Assembly: GCA_021829055.1 (NCBI GenBank)
Contig: JAJZCS010000156.1
Span: 1-5,475, forward strand
Direction of reading: 5' to 3'
Length of the DNA stretch: 5,475 nt
DNA from: Pseudomonadota bacterium
GTDB lineage: Bacteria; Pseudomonadota; Alphaproteobacteria; Acetobacterales; Acetobacteraceae
Part shown: piece after piece, positions 5,439 to 5,475 of the stretch
How positions within the stretch are numbered: the first letter of the stretch is position 1
Layout: each line of letters begins with the position of its first letter
Translations under genes and position numbers: made by a program
Notes under the pieces: model-generated
Told to the model about the DNA's origin: nothing
Seen by the model: only the letters and a program-made list of their open reading frames with translations
Database searches by the model: none

Positions 5439-5475
5439 TTAAACCCAATATGCAATCCGCCCGCGTGTCCGAGCA
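5439..5475 (-). CDS. C-terminal end of an ABC-2 polysaccharide export permease (partial, runs off the right edge)
   Basis: Reading down from 5474 gives ARTRGRIAYWV followed by TAA (5441-5439). A basic stretch and a terminal R-x-RIAYW-hydrophobic tail resemble the C-termini of Wzm/KpsM/RfbD-type permeases. The TAA-CG-ATG arrangement, with 2 bp between this stop and the ATPase ATG, is the usual tight permease-ATPase coupling. Only 11 residues are visible, so the call leans on the position next to the ATPase gene. Confidence 0.55.
   Translation of the reverse strand, partial: ARTRGRIAYWV

Noticed and set aside
1..5475. CRISPR array, tRNA/rRNA genes, toxin-antitoxin pair or a defence cassette
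   Set aside because: No regularly spaced repeats, no tRNA-like cloverleaf and no small paired gene arrangement were seen on either strand.

Overview
The window looks like a decayed, insertion-sequence-rich edge of a surface-polysaccharide (O-antigen, capsule or exopolysaccharide) locus. The host is probably an alphaproteobacterium. An acetic-acid-bacterium-like host is my best guess from the character of the IS701-type transposase, but no marker gene here settles the taxon. Base composition is uneven. By direct count of single 60-base lines, bases 1441-1500 in the IS701 remnant hold 42 G+C (70%), and bases 2701-2760 in the methyltransferase gene hold 26 (43%). This fits a mosaic of segments with different histories.

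Layout. Bases 1-113 are the last codons of an IS630-family transposase on the plus strand, with the element end near 127. Bases 186 to about 630 carry the 5' part of an unrecognised plus-strand gene with a coiled coil and a 42-residue-spaced repeated motif. Next, on the minus strand, comes an IS701-family element (about 631-1680). Its transposase keeps two catalytic aspartates but has lost the C-terminal part that holds the catalytic glutamate. The intact outer end of this element abuts the 3' portion of another plus-strand gene (about 1680-2096).

From 2101 to the end every host gene lies on the minus strand. In transcription order (right to left) these are: the last residues of a probable ABC-2 polysaccharide export permease (5475-5439); its ATPase, which starts 2 bp later (5436-4648); a GT2 glycosyltransferase (4480-3509); the C-terminal remnant of an ISAs1-family transposase (about 3464-2960); and a TylF/MycF-type O-methyltransferase (2793-2101).

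Working together, the ABC permease and ATPase would export a lipid-linked glycan across the inner membrane. The GT2 enzyme would add a sugar (rhamnosyltransferase-like by motif) to that glycan. The TylF-like enzyme would O-methylate a sugar hydroxyl, a plausible chain-decorating or capping step. The ISAs1 remnant sits between the GT2 and methyltransferase genes, so genes may have been lost there. I see no RNA gene, CRISPR array, toxin-antitoxin pair or clear new defence system. The least explained parts are the repeat-bearing coiled-coil gene and the orphan 3' gene fragment on either side of the IS701 remnant.
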